Source: an uncultured Collinsella sp. | GTDB lineage: Bacteria > Actinomycetota > Coriobacteriia > Coriobacteriales > Coriobacteriaceae | Length of the DNA stretch: 21,539 bases | Direction: 5' to 3' | Assembly: GCA_900541035.1 (NCBI GenBank) | Contig: UQIN01000030.1 | Span: 1-21,539 of the forward strand | In this document: positions 8,707 through 16,451 of the stretch, piece by piece | How positions within the stretch are numbered: the first letter of the stretch is position 1 | Layout of the letters: every line of letters starts with the position of its first letter | Notes under the pieces: generated by a model | Database searches by the model: none | Told to the model about the DNA's origin: nothing | Seen by the model: the letters and a program-made list of their open reading frames with translations, nothing else | Translations under genes and position numbers: made by a program

Positions 8707-9222
8707 CTATTCGTGCTGGCTGGTGCGGTGCTCGTACTCCTCGGGGGTGATGACGTCCTCGATGCGCAGGTTGACGCCCGCCACCTCAAGGCCGGTCATC
8801 GCGGCAAGGCGCTCGGTGACACGTGCCTTGACATCGTCGAAGATCGCGGGCGCATAGGCGCCGTACTCGATGATGACGGAGATGTTGACGACCACGCGAT
8901 TGTCATCGGTGACCTCGACCGTCACGCCCTTGGTCAGATTCTCGGCACCAAACTGCTCCTGCACAAAGTGCATGAGGTTACCCTTCATGCCCAGAACGTG
9001 CGGAACCTCGCGGGTGGCCATGGCAACGATCTTCTCGATCACGCCGTTGGAATAGGTCAGCGAGTCCTCGGACTCGTCCGCTTCCTCGTCATCCTCATCC
9101 ACATCGGACTCGGCCTCGACGAGCGCCTCATCCTCGAGCGTTACGTCCTCGGCCTCGGCGACGACCGCCTCGTTCTCCTCGAGCTCGGTATCGGCTACAT
9201 CGACCTTCGTATTAAAAGCCAT
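8707..9222 (-). CDS. Asp23/Gls24 family envelope stress response protein
   Basis: Asp23/Gls24 proteins are abundant cytoplasmic proteins held at the membrane by AmaP and linked to cell-envelope stress in Gram-positive bacteria. This one has 171 residues. Residues 1-54 are strongly acidic (runs such as SDVDEDDEEADESEDS), and the Asp23 domain fills about 55-165, from LTYSNGVIEKIVAMATREVPHV to the GLEVAGVNLRIEDV signature. Its ATG at 9222 has a near-perfect TAAGGAGG ribosome site, consistent with high expression. It is the last gene of the amaP, DUF2273, asp23 operon and lies 44 nt after the DUF2273 stop. The acidic N-terminus is an addition to the core domain. Confidence 0.93.
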   Translation of the reverse strand: MAFNTKVDVADTELEENEAVVAEAEDVTLEDEALVEAESDVDEDDEEADESEDSLTYSNGVIEKIVAMATREVPHVLGMKGNLMHFVQEQFGAENLTKGVTVEVTDDNRVVVNISVIIEYGAYAPAIFDDVKARVTERLAAMTGLEVAGVNLRIEDVITPEEYEHRTSQHE

Positions 9223-9266
9223 GGTTCCTCCTTATGCCTGCCGCAGATGCGACAGTCGAATACATA

Positions 9267-9644
9267 TTAGCGGCCGCTAAACAGACGGCCGAAGAAGTTG
9301 ACGATCCCGTTCTCGCCGTCGCGAATTTGGCCGATCACAGCGCCGATCAACACGAAGAATGCAATGACGAGCGTGTCCCACAGGCCGAGCGTGAGCACCA
9401 ACACGGCGAGGATAAAGCCAGCGACGGCACCGAGCGTGGTGTTGGGATGACGCACAGCATAGCTCCAGATGGCAGCGCCCGTACCCTTGATGAGACCCAT
9501 AGCCTCGTCAAAATCCGCGGCTGCCGCGTCTTGTAACTCGGTTGCCTCTGCTTTGGAATCAACAGGTTCGCTCGCCGGTGCGGCGCTCTGGTCAATCGTC
9601 AGGCGCGGCGTACGAGCGGTCTTATCTTGATTGGTATCACTCAC
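9267..9644 (-). CDS. DUF2273 family small membrane protein
   Basis: This is a predicted small membrane protein of 125 residues with no assigned biochemical function. DUF2273 proteins commonly sit beside amaP and asp23 in Gram-positive operons. Residues 1-55 are hydrophilic. Two closely spaced membrane segments lie at about 69-88 and 89-107, followed by the family-typical GQIRDGENG and a short tail ending GRLFSGR. The chosen start is GTG at 9644, which overlaps the amaP stop (GTGAGTGA context) by 8 bp and suggests translational coupling. A longer in-frame extension would run deep inside amaP and is not supported. The context implies a structural or anchoring role at the envelope together with AmaP and Asp23. 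Confidence 0.85.
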   Translation of the reverse strand: MSDTNQDKTARTPRLTIDQSAAPASEPVDSKAEATELQDAAAADFDEAMGLIKGTGAAIWSYAVRHPNTTLGAVAGFILAVLVLTLGLWDTLVIAFFVLIGAVIGQIRDGENGIVNFFGRLFSGR

Positions 9645-10182
9645 CGGAAACCTCCACGGTCTGGACGGTAGTCTTGGACGGCAAAAAACGGACGCGCGTG
9701 GTCGTACCCGGCGTGCCGAGCATGGTGTCGCAAGCTTCCTCGATGCGCTGCTGCATCGCGGTAGCCAGAGATGCCACGTCCTTATCGTCAAGCGCGATAG
9801 CCTCGACCTTAAATCGGACGTGCGAATCGTCGGAGCCTTGGACGCGGGCCTCGATATGCTCGACCATCACGCGGTCGTCGCGCTCGGCAGCAGCCCTGGC
9901 ACACGAAGAAAGCGCCGCGAGCGTGACCTCGATATTGCGCTCCCCCGCCGGATGCACGCAGGACGGCTCGCGACGAGCAAACATCAGGCGGAAAAAACCG
10001 ATGAGCACGCCAAGCGCCACGATAGCGGCGCACACCGTAACGACGACGCGAGGCATGGTGTCACGCAACAGCAGCATAAAGCGATACGTATACGGTCCCC
10101 AGAACTGGCAGACAAGCGTACCCAGCGCCACGATGGCGGCGGCAAGATACACGATCGCTAGGGCTCGTTTGAGTACGCGCAC
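9637..10182 (-). CDS. amaP: Alkaline shock response membrane anchor protein AmaP
   Basis: AmaP is the membrane anchor that recruits Asp23 to the cell membrane. The 181-residue form has two membrane segments near the N-terminus (about 8-27 and 46-66) with basic residues on either side, then a soluble domain of about 110 residues. The GTG at 10182 is preferred: GAAGGGAG lies 5-6 nt upstream, and an in-frame ATG at 10233 falls inside the TATAAT box of the predicted promoter, so it cannot be the start of a transcript from there. This is the first gene of the operon, overlapping DUF2273. Family assignment rests on topology and operon position more than on a sequence signature. Confidence 0.8.
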   Translation of the reverse strand: MRVLKRALAIVYLAAAIVALGTLVCQFWGPYTYRFMLLLRDTMPRVVVTVCAAIVALGVLIGFFRLMFARREPSCVHPAGERNIEVTLAALSSCARAAAERDDRVMVEHIEARVQGSDDSHVRFKVEAIALDDKDVASLATAMQQRIEEACDTMLGTPGTTTRVRFLPSKTTVQTVEVSGE

Positions 10183-10231
10183 GCGCGCTCCCTTCAGGTT
10201 TCGGTCCACAGAATGCAAAACGGTTCGCATC

Positions 10232-10237
10232 ATTATA
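10232..10237 (-). promoter_or_regulatory. Probable -10 box of the amaP operon promoter
   Basis: On the minus strand this reads TATAAT, a perfect -10 hexamer, about 50 nt before the amaP GTG start. No good -35 is present at 16-18 nt; that place is occupied by the yebC terminator stem. The terminator's U-tract runs directly into the TATAAT, so yebC termination and amaP initiation are packed together. A weak -35 may mean activator- or alternative-sigma-dependent use. Confidence 0.45.
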
Positions 10238-10240
10238 AAA

Positions 10241-10278
10241 GAGCCGGGTCCGGTGCTATACGCACGCGGATCCGGCTC
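10241..10278 (-). terminator. Intrinsic terminator of yebC
   Basis: GAGCCGGGTCCG (10241-10252) and CGGATCCGGCTC (10267-10278) pair over 12 bp with one wobble, and GTG/CAC extends the stem inward. On the leftward transcript the stem is followed by UCUUUUAUAAU. It lies about 70 nt after the yebC stop codon. Confidence 0.82.
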
Positions 10279-10347
10279 ATCTATTCCACGAGGCTTGCAT
10301 GCTCGCTTCATTATGCCCAGATATGCACGGCTTAACCCATGCGGGCG

Positions 10348-11154
10348 CTACTCCTCCTCGAGGGCAGCGATGACCTCGTCGGTCATGTCCATGGTGCTGT
10401 AGACGTCCTGGACGTCGTCGAGCTCCTCGAGACGGTCGATGAGGCGCTGGACCTTCTTGGCGTCGGTACCGGAGACCTCGGTCGGGGTAGTCGGGACCAT
10501 GGTGGTCTCGGAACCCTTGACCTGGACGCCCTGCTCCTCGAGCGCCTTGGAGACAGCCATGACCTCGTTGGCAGTAGTCCAGACGATCCACTCCTCGCCG
10601 GCGTCCTCGTAGTCCTCGCCACCGGCCTCGGCGATGGCCATCATGAACTCATCCTCGTCACCGGCAGCACCGTTGGCGATCATGGTCTCCTTCTTGGCGT
10701 TCTCGTCCAGGATCTCCTTGGCGACGACGATCTGGCCCTTGCGCTCAAACTGGAAGGCGACGGAGCCGGAGGTGCCCAAGTTGCCACCAGCGTGGGAGAA
10801 GGCGGAACGGACATCAGCGGCGGTGCGGTTGCGGTTGTCGGTCAGGCAGTCGACGTAGACGGCGACACCGGCAGGACCGTAGCCCTCGTACACGATGTTC
10901 TCGTAGACGGCGGCGTCAGCACCCGAACCGAAGGCCTTGTCGATAGCGGACTTGATCTTGTCCTTGGGCATGGACTGAGCCTTGGCCTTGGCAACGGCAG
11001 CGGCGAGGCTGGCGTTGTTCTCGGGCAGCGGGTCACCGCCGAGACGGGCAGCAACGGTGATGTTGCGGCTCAGCTTGGAGAAGAGGGCGGAACGCTTGGC
11101 GTCCTGCGCGCCCTTACGATGCTTGGTTGTGGCCCACTTAGAGTGTCCGGACAT
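10348..11154 (-). CDS. yebC: YebC/PmpR family protein (DUF28/TACO1 fold)
   Basis: YebC-family proteins are cytoplasmic, were first described as DNA-binding regulators, and more recently have been linked to relieving ribosome stalling. The N-terminus MSGHSKWATTKHRKGAQDAKR is the diagnostic family signature. GGDPLPENN, KSAIDKAFG and the YEGYGPAGVAVYVDCLTDNRNRT block follow in order. The 268 residues are somewhat longer than the usual 240-250. The extra length lies mainly in an acidic Gly/Asp/Glu segment around residues 165-190. The ATG at 11154 follows AGGAG by 8 nt. It is a single gene ending at the terminator at 10241-10278. Confidence 0.96.
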   Translation of the reverse strand: MSGHSKWATTKHRKGAQDAKRSALFSKLSRNITVAARLGGDPLPENNASLAAAVAKAKAQSMPKDKIKSAIDKAFGSGADAAVYENIVYEGYGPAGVAVYVDCLTDNRNRTAADVRSAFSHAGGNLGTSGSVAFQFERKGQIVVAKEILDENAKKETMIANGAAGDEDEFMMAIAEAGGEDYEDAGEEWIVWTTANEVMAVSKALEEQGVQVKGSETTMVPTTPTEVSGTDAKKVQRLIDRLEELDDVQDVYSTMDMTDEVIAALEEE

Positions 11155-11284
11155 ACGTGTCTCCTATCGGTTTCGACCTAAAGCCCAGCGCAGATGCTCG
11201 GGCAATATAAACAAACGTCGTTATGATATACCTACTGGCCTGCGAGATAAACCCCAAAATGAAGGCGTCGTGATGATGCCACCC

Positions 11285-11319
11285 TTTGGTGCAAAGCAAC
11301 CTGACCCCAATGCACCAAA
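11285..11319 (-). repeat. Perfect hairpin with GGGGTCAGG loop abutting the DUF6020 stop codon
   Basis: Perfect 9-bp arms TTTGGTGCA (11285-11293) and TGCACCAAA (11311-11319) enclose AAGCAACCTGACCCCAA. On the DUF6020 coding strand the loop reads TTGGGGTCAGGTTGCTT. The structure starts at the very next base after the stop codon. It may act as a transcript end. It belongs to the loop-conserved family. Confidence 0.7.
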
Positions 11320-13503
11320 TTAGGACCAGAGGAGGTCGCTGCGGGTGATGGTGGCGCCGATGGCAAAGGGCATGCAGGCGATGACCGGATACAGGTAGCG
11401 CATGTAGGTCGAGCCATTGCAGGGACCGATCAGGCACACGGCGAGCACGCCCAGCAGCGGCACCCAAATGGCCAGCCCGCGCCACGAATGACGACGTAGC
11501 AGATAGAGCACCACGGCGATCATGATCCACACATAGGTGGCCGAGCTCATGGTGAGCGAGATAAACGGGATGCGTTGTACTGCCACGCGATACAGGTTGA
11601 TCAGGTGGTCGCACCAGCGCACGACCTTGCTATCGACCGGATGGAAGTCAAAGTACTTGAGGTTATCGGGCTTCGCCATAATCTCGGCACTGCGCGCCGT
11701 GCTGTAGACCCACGCATCGCGGGCGCTCGGATAAAAGTAGCCGTAGTAGTTATTGATGAGCGCCGAGATATAGCACTCGGGATCCTTTTTGAACATCTGG
11801 GCCCACACCTCAAAATAAGCCTTGATGTCCTCCTGCGAGGCGTACTCGTTAAAGCAATTTTTGACGGCGTCCGACTTATCCGGGTTGTAACGGCGCCCCA
11901 GATTCTCGTACTTGAGCACACGGTCGATCACGGCACGCTCTTCGTCGGTCACCAAGCCGTCGCAAGGAGCCTCCACGATGGTGCCGTCCTCCTTAACCGT
12001 GGGGTTGACGCCCGAGTTGAGGCCGTCGTGCTTTTGGACAAAACGAGCCGTCTGCTGGAACGGAATCGAGAGGATTTCGCGCTTGGAACCGGGCGTGATA
12101 TCGTGCGCCGGCATAAAGACCTTGGTGAAGTACATATTAGAGGCAAGGCAGAGCGCAAGCACCGCAAGAACTCCCACCCAGCGGAAACGCGGGGTGGCGC
12201 CCGAAGGCGCAGCACCAGCCTGCTTGGCTGCACGACGAGCCACATGCACGTCCCATGCGCAAAGCGCCGCCGCGATTACGCATGCCGCCAGGGGAAACAC
12301 CAGGCCGCCGTTACGCAGAAACGTGGAGCCCATGGCGCCCAGAGCAAGCAGCAGCCAGTCGTGGCGCGCAAAGAGCACGGGGGCTTTCTCGCCCGTTCGC
12401 TCGACATTGGCATCACGACGGGGCAAGCCACATGCCACGAGCTTGACGGTCTGCACCAACAGCACCAAAAACGCGTCGGCAAACAGCACATCTTTGGTAA
12501 GCAGAGCCGCATAGTTGGAGAACATGGGCATAAACACAAAGAACAGCAAGATCACGCCGCGGACCGGCAGGCTCACGCCCAGCTTGCGCAGCGACGAGAT
12601 GGAATAGGCCATGCAGGCGGCCGTAATGACGAACTGGGCGCAGGTGTAGATGGCAAGACCTGCGTTGGCGCTATTGAACAGCGAAAGCCCCAGCTGGACG
12701 CACGAACCGATGATAGCCGTGTGCACCACGGGGTGATGTCCGTTGAGCAGCACATTGGGATTGAGCAGACGCAGGTAGTCACTCGTGCCGTTGGGGTAGT
12801 TGAACCACTGGCGAATCTGCGCGCCCGTATCTCCCATAAAAAGGCCGGGCAGCGAGGCAATGAGCGTGGGCGCCCAGGCGACCATAAGCACCAGGAAGGG
12901 CCCGGCAAAGGGATGGACCGAGAGCACGGCGTGAGCCACACGCCATACGCGGCCAAAGTGCGCTTCGGAAAACGGAATACGCCGAGAGCTCAGCCAATCT
13001 AGACACTCAAAGGCAAGGTAGAAGGCAACGACCGCCAAGAGCATCCAGCCCGCGCCGCCAATCCAGGCGCAGATGATGCGGGCCTTGTCGCCGAGCACGA
13101 TCTCGGCCGAATCGGTGAGGTCGTAGCTGCGGCCAAACACCATGCAGACGGCAAAGAACAGCGACGGAAGGATCACCGAGGGACGCCAAGCGTCGCCGCG
13201 GCCAAAGAATACGTAGCGAAACGGCAGCGTGAGCAGGCAGGCAAGCGCAAGCAGCATGACCGCGTCGGTATGGCCGGCAAACGAGAGGAGCACCTCGTAG
13301 CACACGTACAGCATGCCCGAGGCTTTAGGGTCAATTGCCAAGACTGCGTTGCTCGACACCGGGGCGGGATCGATGGAAAACGCCGTGGTCGCCAACAGCG
13401 CGAGCAAAAATGCGATGAGCGTCTGCTTGGCGGGGTAGCGCTTAAACCAGACGATGCGGGCAGCGTCGCGCGCAGCCGTTGTGGAGAGGTCGGAATCCTT
13501 CAC
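11320..13503 (-). CDS. Large polytopic membrane protein, DUF6020-like (GT-C-type glycosyltransferase candidate)
   Basis: The 727 residues carry a dozen or more hydrophobic segments in two blocks, separated by a soluble, probably extracytoplasmic, domain at about 480-630 rich in charged and aromatic residues. A conserved-looking early loop holds MGDTGAQ with D225 and, about 30 residues on, NGHHPVVHT with H256-H257. An acidic residue in the first large loop and membrane-edge histidines recall lipid-linked-sugar (GT-C) transferases. I infer an envelope glycan role from this, not from an established function. The start is GTG at 13503 with AAAGG about 10 nt upstream. It stands alone between yebC and lgt, flanked at both ends by loop-conserved hairpins. 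Confidence 0.7.
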   Translation of the reverse strand: MKDSDLSTTAARDAARIVWFKRYPAKQTLIAFLLALLATTAFSIDPAPVSSNAVLAIDPKASGMLYVCYEVLLSFAGHTDAVMLLALACLLTLPFRYVFFGRGDAWRPSVILPSLFFAVCMVFGRSYDLTDSAEIVLGDKARIICAWIGGAGWMLLAVVAFYLAFECLDWLSSRRIPFSEAHFGRVWRVAHAVLSVHPFAGPFLVLMVAWAPTLIASLPGLFMGDTGAQIRQWFNYPNGTSDYLRLLNPNVLLNGHHPVVHTAIIGSCVQLGLSLFNSANAGLAIYTCAQFVITAACMAYSISSLRKLGVSLPVRGVILLFFVFMPMFSNYAALLTKDVLFADAFLVLLVQTVKLVACGLPRRDANVERTGEKAPVLFARHDWLLLALGAMGSTFLRNGGLVFPLAACVIAAALCAWDVHVARRAAKQAGAAPSGATPRFRWVGVLAVLALCLASNMYFTKVFMPAHDITPGSKREILSIPFQQTARFVQKHDGLNSGVNPTVKEDGTIVEAPCDGLVTDEERAVIDRVLKYENLGRRYNPDKSDAVKNCFNEYASQEDIKAYFEVWAQMFKKDPECYISALINNYYGYFYPSARDAWVYSTARSAEIMAKPDNLKYFDFHPVDSKVVRWCDHLINLYRVAVQRIPFISLTMSSATYVWIMIAVVLYLLRRHSWRGLAIWVPLLGVLAVCLIGPCNGSTYMRYLYPVIACMPFAIGATITRSDLLWS

Positions 13504-13542
13504 AGTCCGAAAGCCTTTCTAGAAACCTATCAAACTCGGCAA

Positions 13543-13579
13543 GACCACCACAAAGGTGCCTGTCCCCTTTGTGGTGGTC
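13543..13579 (-). repeat. Perfect 14-bp hairpin with GGGGACAGGCA loop after lgt
   Basis: Arms GACCACCACAAAGG (13543-13556) and CCTTTGTGGTGGTC (13566-13579) pair perfectly around TGCCTGTCC. On the lgt coding strand the apex reads AAAGGGGACAGGCACC. It starts 4 nt after the lgt stop codon. It is the strongest member of the loop-conserved family and could double as the lgt terminator, although the U-tract is poor. Confidence 0.75.
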
Positions 13580-13583
13580 CTGG

Positions 13584-14405
13584 TTAGGCGTCGAGGTAGA
13601 TGCGCTGGGGGCGATTGCGGTGTCGGGCGAAGATGATGAGCGCCAGACCGGCGATCACGAGCGGCAAACTCAGCAGCTGACCCATGGTGATGACGCCGCC
13701 CAGCAGATAGCCCAGCTGGGCATCGGGCACGCGCACGAACTCAACGAGAAAGCGGACGATGCCGTACCCCATCACGAACACGCCCATAAACGTGCCCTGG
13801 GGCAGTAGCGGCTTTTTGCGGCTGAGCACCTGCAAAATACAGAAGAGCACAATGCCCTCAAGAAACGCCTCGTAGAGCTGGGAGGGATGGCGCGGCATAT
13901 CGCCCGCGGTGCCGCCAAAGACCACACCCCAGGGCAGATCGGTCGGCTTACCCCACAGCTCACCGTTCACGAAGTTGGCGCAACGTCCCAGGCACAGCGC
14001 CAGCGGAGCACCGATCACAGCAAGGTCGGCGATGGTCCAGGCGTCGAGCTTATACATGCGGCACACGATGATGCCGCCCAAGATGCCGCCCACCAGGCCG
14101 CCGTGGAAGCTCATGCCGCCCTCGTTGGTGGCAAAGATCTCGAGCGGATGGGTCCAATAGTAGCCATCGCCGTAAAAGACGACGTAAAACAGGCGCGCGC
14201 CGATGATGAGGCCAAAGACCGCGCCGACCACGACGCTCGTCAGGTCATCGATCGTGATGTCGAAGCCCCAACGACGCTGCGTGCGGTACATAACAACCGC
14301 CGTGAGCAGAGCGCCGACCACGTAGGCCAGGCCGTACCAGTAGATGGTGATGGGGCCCGCCGAGATCGCGACGGGATCAAGCATATGGTAGAGGTCGTTG
14401 AGCAT
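13584..14405 (-). CDS. lgt: Prolipoprotein diacylglyceryl transferase Lgt
   Basis: Lgt is the membrane enzyme that moves diacylglycerol from phosphatidylglycerol onto the lipobox cysteine of prelipoproteins, the first step of lipoprotein maturation. The 273 residues show the expected seven or so membrane segments. Key motifs are IYWYGLAYVVG near the N-terminus, SFHGGLVGG with H101, and the Lgt signature GRCANFVNGELWG with R141, N144 and N147. A further arginine lies in GIVRFLVEFVRVPD. The ATG at 14405 follows GGGGA by 5 nt. It lies 108 bp after the NifU-like gene on the same strand with a hairpin between, so it is probably its own unit. Confidence 0.97.
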   Translation of the reverse strand: MLNDLYHMLDPVAISAGPITIYWYGLAYVVGALLTAVVMYRTQRRWGFDITIDDLTSVVVGAVFGLIIGARLFYVVFYGDGYYWTHPLEIFATNEGGMSFHGGLVGGILGGIIVCRMYKLDAWTIADLAVIGAPLALCLGRCANFVNGELWGKPTDLPWGVVFGGTAGDMPRHPSQLYEAFLEGIVLFCILQVLSRKKPLLPQGTFMGVFVMGYGIVRFLVEFVRVPDAQLGYLLGGVITMGQLLSLPLVIAGLALIIFARHRNRPQRIYLDA

Positions 14406-14430
14406 ATCGATCCCCTGCTCCCTACATACA

Positions 14431-14464
14431 AATGCGGCCGCGGGCCTTACGCTCGCAGCCGCAT
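14431..14464 (-). terminator. Possible terminator between the NifU-like gene and lgt
   Basis: ATGCGGC (14432-14438) and GCCGCAT (14458-14464) pair around a GC-rich loop with a few inner pairs, and the leftward transcript continues UUUGUAUG. It lies 50 nt after the NifU-like stop and 26 nt before the lgt start, so it could end the first gene or attenuate read-through into lgt. Confidence 0.5.
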
Positions 14465-14513
14465 ATTTGGACGTAACGTCTACGCGGAGCGTACCGTCCG
14501 CAGCTTTCGCATC

Positions 14514-14792
14514 TTAGAACGGCGCGTACTCGTCGTACAGGTCCTCGGCCTCGCCGGAAGCATTGACCTGCTCGACGCGGGTAACGCCGGGCACATGCTC
14601 CTTCAGGATGCGCTCGATGCCCATAGACAGGGTTAGCGAGCTCATGGGGCAGCCGGCGCAGGCGCCCTGCAGCTCCAGCTTGACGACGCCCTCGTCGTCG
14701 ACGCCCACATACTCCATATCGCCGCCGTCGGCCTGCAGGTTGGGGCGAATCTCTTCAAGAACCTTCTTAAGCAGCTCTTCGTTAACAGCCAC
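14514..14792 (-). CDS. NifU-like C-terminal-domain protein (Fe-S cluster scaffold/carrier)
   Basis: These small proteins bind an Fe-S cluster between subunits and deliver it to target proteins. The 92 residues comprise a single NifU C-terminal domain. The N-terminal VLEEIRPNLQADGGDMEYV stretch and the cluster motif C45-AG-C48 in GACAGCPMSSLTL are both present. A short acidic tail follows. The start is GTG at 14792 with AAAGGAG 6 nt upstream; no in-frame ATG is better placed. It is not beside suf or isc genes here. A GC-rich palindrome lies in its leader. Confidence 0.93.
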   Translation of the reverse strand: MAVNEELLKKVLEEIRPNLQADGGDMEYVGVDDEGVVKLELQGACAGCPMSSLTLSMGIERILKEHVPGVTRVEQVNASGEAEDLYDEYAPF

Positions 14793-14814
14793 AGGGGCTC
14801 CTTTCTCACAATAA

Positions 14815-14830
14815 CGCGGGCACGCCCGCG
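14815..14830. promoter_or_regulatory. 16-bp palindrome in the leader of the NifU-like gene
   Basis: CGCGGGC and GCCCGCG are perfect 7-nt arms separated by AC. The palindrome sits just upstream of the ribosome site. It could be an operator or a short leader stem. Nothing in its sequence identifies a regulator, and high GC makes chance more likely. Confidence 0.3.
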
Positions 14831-14967
14831 GACAGAAGCTATGTTACTACAGCCATGTACCCGCTCACGAGCCGTCCATGCGCGCAGACGCGACTTTCAC
14901 GAGTAGTCAATTTGGGACGGGGCTCTTTTGGCCGCCTTTTGTTGCCAGCTGGCGTTGCCACGCGCTA

Positions 14968-15489
14968 CTACTGAGCCCGCCCCTCGGTGCCGATGTGCAC
15001 ATCGACGATAACCTGGCGGTAGCTGATGCCACAGGAGTCGAGGATGCGGCGGCTGATGCGCCCATCATCGGTGTCGGCGTACTTGTTGTCCAGGTAGACA
15101 ACCTCGCCCACGCCCACCTGCGCCAAAATCTTGGCGCAGTCGTGGCACGGGAACAGCGTAACGTAAACCGTGGAACCCTCAAGGTCTTTGAGCGAGCCAC
15201 GGTAGTTGAGCACGGCGTTGGCCTCGGCATGGACCACGTAGTTGTGCTTGTCCTGCAGCGGGTCGTCGCTCGTACCCCACGGGAAAAAGTCATCGTTGAG
15301 CGCCGAGGGCGTACCGTTGTAACCCACCGAAAGGATGCGGTGGTTAGTGCTGGCGATACACGCTCCCACCTGCGTGTTAGGGTCCTTACTGCGGCGCTGC
15401 GCGGCAATGGCCACACTCATAAAGAACTCATCCCAGCTAATAACGTCGCGGCGCTTGCCCGACGCGGTTTGATGAAGATCGTCCGACAC
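14968..15489 (-). CDS. dCMP deaminase family protein (cytidine/deoxycytidylate deaminase, ComEB-like)
   Basis: This is a predicted zinc-dependent deaminase converting dCMP to dUMP for thymidylate synthesis. In the 173-residue form the catalytic motif is H87-A-E89 (VVHAEANAV). The second zinc motif is C115-HD-C118 (LFPCHDCAK). IAAQRRSKDPNTQVGA and the GYNGTPSALNDD substrate-loop region also fit the dCMP type. I chose GTG at 15489: GGAGG lies 8 nt upstream, and an upstream in-frame ATG overlaps the predicted -10 box. It lies between coaX and the NifU-like gene on the same strand. The assignment to dCMP rather than another nucleotide is by family resemblance. Confidence 0.9.
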   Translation of the reverse strand: MSDDLHQTASGKRRDVISWDEFFMSVAIAAQRRSKDPNTQVGACIASTNHRILSVGYNGTPSALNDDFFPWGTSDDPLQDKHNYVVHAEANAVLNYRGSLKDLEGSTVYVTLFPCHDCAKILAQVGVGEVVYLDNKYADTDDGRISRRILDSCGISYRQVIVDVHIGTEGRAQ

Positions 15490-15523
15490 GGCAGACACCT
15501 CCGAAATCGCAATAGTTTGACCC

Positions 15524-15529
15524 ATTGTA
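15524..15529 (-). promoter_or_regulatory. Probable extended -10 box of the dCMP deaminase gene
   Basis: On the minus strand it reads TGCTACAAT, an extended -10 with hexamer TACAAT. A transcript starting near 15517 gives a leader of about 28 nt containing the GGAGG site before the GTG at 15489. No clear -35 is present, as is usual for extended -10 promoters. Confidence 0.4.
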
Positions 15530-15572
15530 GCAGGTGGAAGGTGGAGACGTTTTTGTCCCATTGCCCCCATCG

Positions 15573-16424
15573 CTACGCGCGGCGGGGCTTTTGGTTGATG
15601 TGGTAGAGCTCGGCGAGGCCCCGCAGCGTCAGCGCATCGTCGACCGTCAGGTTATGGCCGACCAGCGCCGCAAGCGCCTCGGCATCGTCGCCGGTAATGA
15701 CGATGGGCACATCGCCCTCCCCCGCGGCCTTGGTCGCACGCATCTCGGCAAGCACCATGTCGAGCATGCCGTCGATACGGGCTACCTCGCCCAGAACCAC
15801 GCCCGAACGCATGGCCTCGCGCGTGTTGCGGCCGATGACGTGTGTCGGCGCCGAGGGCTCAACCTGGGGCAGGCGCGCTGCTGCCGCCGAAAGCGAGCGG
15901 GCGCCGAGGGCCAAGCCTGGCGCAATAACGCCGCCGACAAAGGTACCGTGCGCGTCGATGACCTCGATATTGGTCGTGGTGCCTAGGTCGATCACAATGC
16001 ACGGCGAGCCGTAGACGGCGCGGGCTGCCACGGCGTCGGCGATGCGGTCGGGACCGATCTCGGCCGGGTCATCGTAGTGCACGGGTATGCCGGTCTTGAG
16101 GCCCGGCCCCACCGTGAGCACGCGCCCCGTGCAGGTACGGGAAAGTGCCGCCTTCCACGGGCGCTCGAGCGCCGGGACCACACAGCTCAGCACAGCCGCG
16201 GCGGGTACGAGCGCCCCGGGCACACCCGCATCTGCGGCGAGCGCGCCCATGACCTGTACAAGTCGCATGCGCGCTTCGTCGGCCGTAATACGGGCCGGCG
16301 TGGTGATCTCGCACGTCGCAAGCGGACATTCCTGCGCCGCGGCCGAATCCTCTGCAAACAGGCCAAAGCGAATGAACGTGTTGCCCACATCGACCGTCAA
16401 TATATTTGCGCACCCATTAAGCAT
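15573..16424 (-). CDS. coaX: Type III pantothenate kinase CoaX
   Basis: CoaX phosphorylates pantothenate, the first committed step of coenzyme A synthesis, in the cytoplasm. The 283 residues have the ASKHA-fold motifs of the family: TVDVGNT (D12) for phosphate binding, EIGPDRIADAVAA with D126, and VIDLGTTTNIEVI at about 144-155. The GGVIAPGL segment follows. The ATG at 16424 is preferred over an upstream in-frame start because AAAGGAG lies 7 nt before it and the DVGNT motif then falls at its usual place. It is divergent from the OPT transporter gene and probably shares its control region. Confidence 0.95.
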   Translation of the reverse strand: MLNGCANILTVDVGNTFIRFGLFAEDSAAAQECPLATCEITTPARITADEARMRLVQVMGALAADAGVPGALVPAAAVLSCVVPALERPWKAALSRTCTGRVLTVGPGLKTGIPVHYDDPAEIGPDRIADAVAARAVYGSPCIVIDLGTTTNIEVIDAHGTFVGGVIAPGLALGARSLSAAAARLPQVEPSAPTHVIGRNTREAMRSGVVLGEVARIDGMLDMVLAEMRATKAAGEGDVPIVITGDDAEALAALVGHNLTVDDALTLRGLAELYHINQKPRRA

Positions 16425-16451
16425 CGTCGGCGCTCCTTTCGTCTGCCCAGC

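Noticed and set aside
9267..9280. Perfect 14-bp palindrome TTAGCGGCCGCTAA at the DUF2273 stop
   Set aside because: It is formed by the last codons (Ser-Gly-Arg-stop) of a coding sequence and is most simply a coincidence of GC-rich codons.
11575..13002. 475-codon plus-strand frame opposite the DUF6020 gene
   Set aside because: It is a shadow of the hydrophobic minus-strand gene, with composition typical of antisense to membrane proteins and no ribosome site.
14900..14935. GGGACGGGG core in the gap before the NifU-like gene
   Set aside because: It resembles the hairpin-loop core, but I find no complementary arms around it and its orientation is opposite to the neighbouring leftward genes, so it was not counted in the family.
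15541..15572. GGGACAAAAACGTC after the coaX stop codon
   Set aside because: A 6-bp stem with a bulge is possible, but the loop lacks the GGGGWCRG core. It may be a decayed member and is too weak to include.
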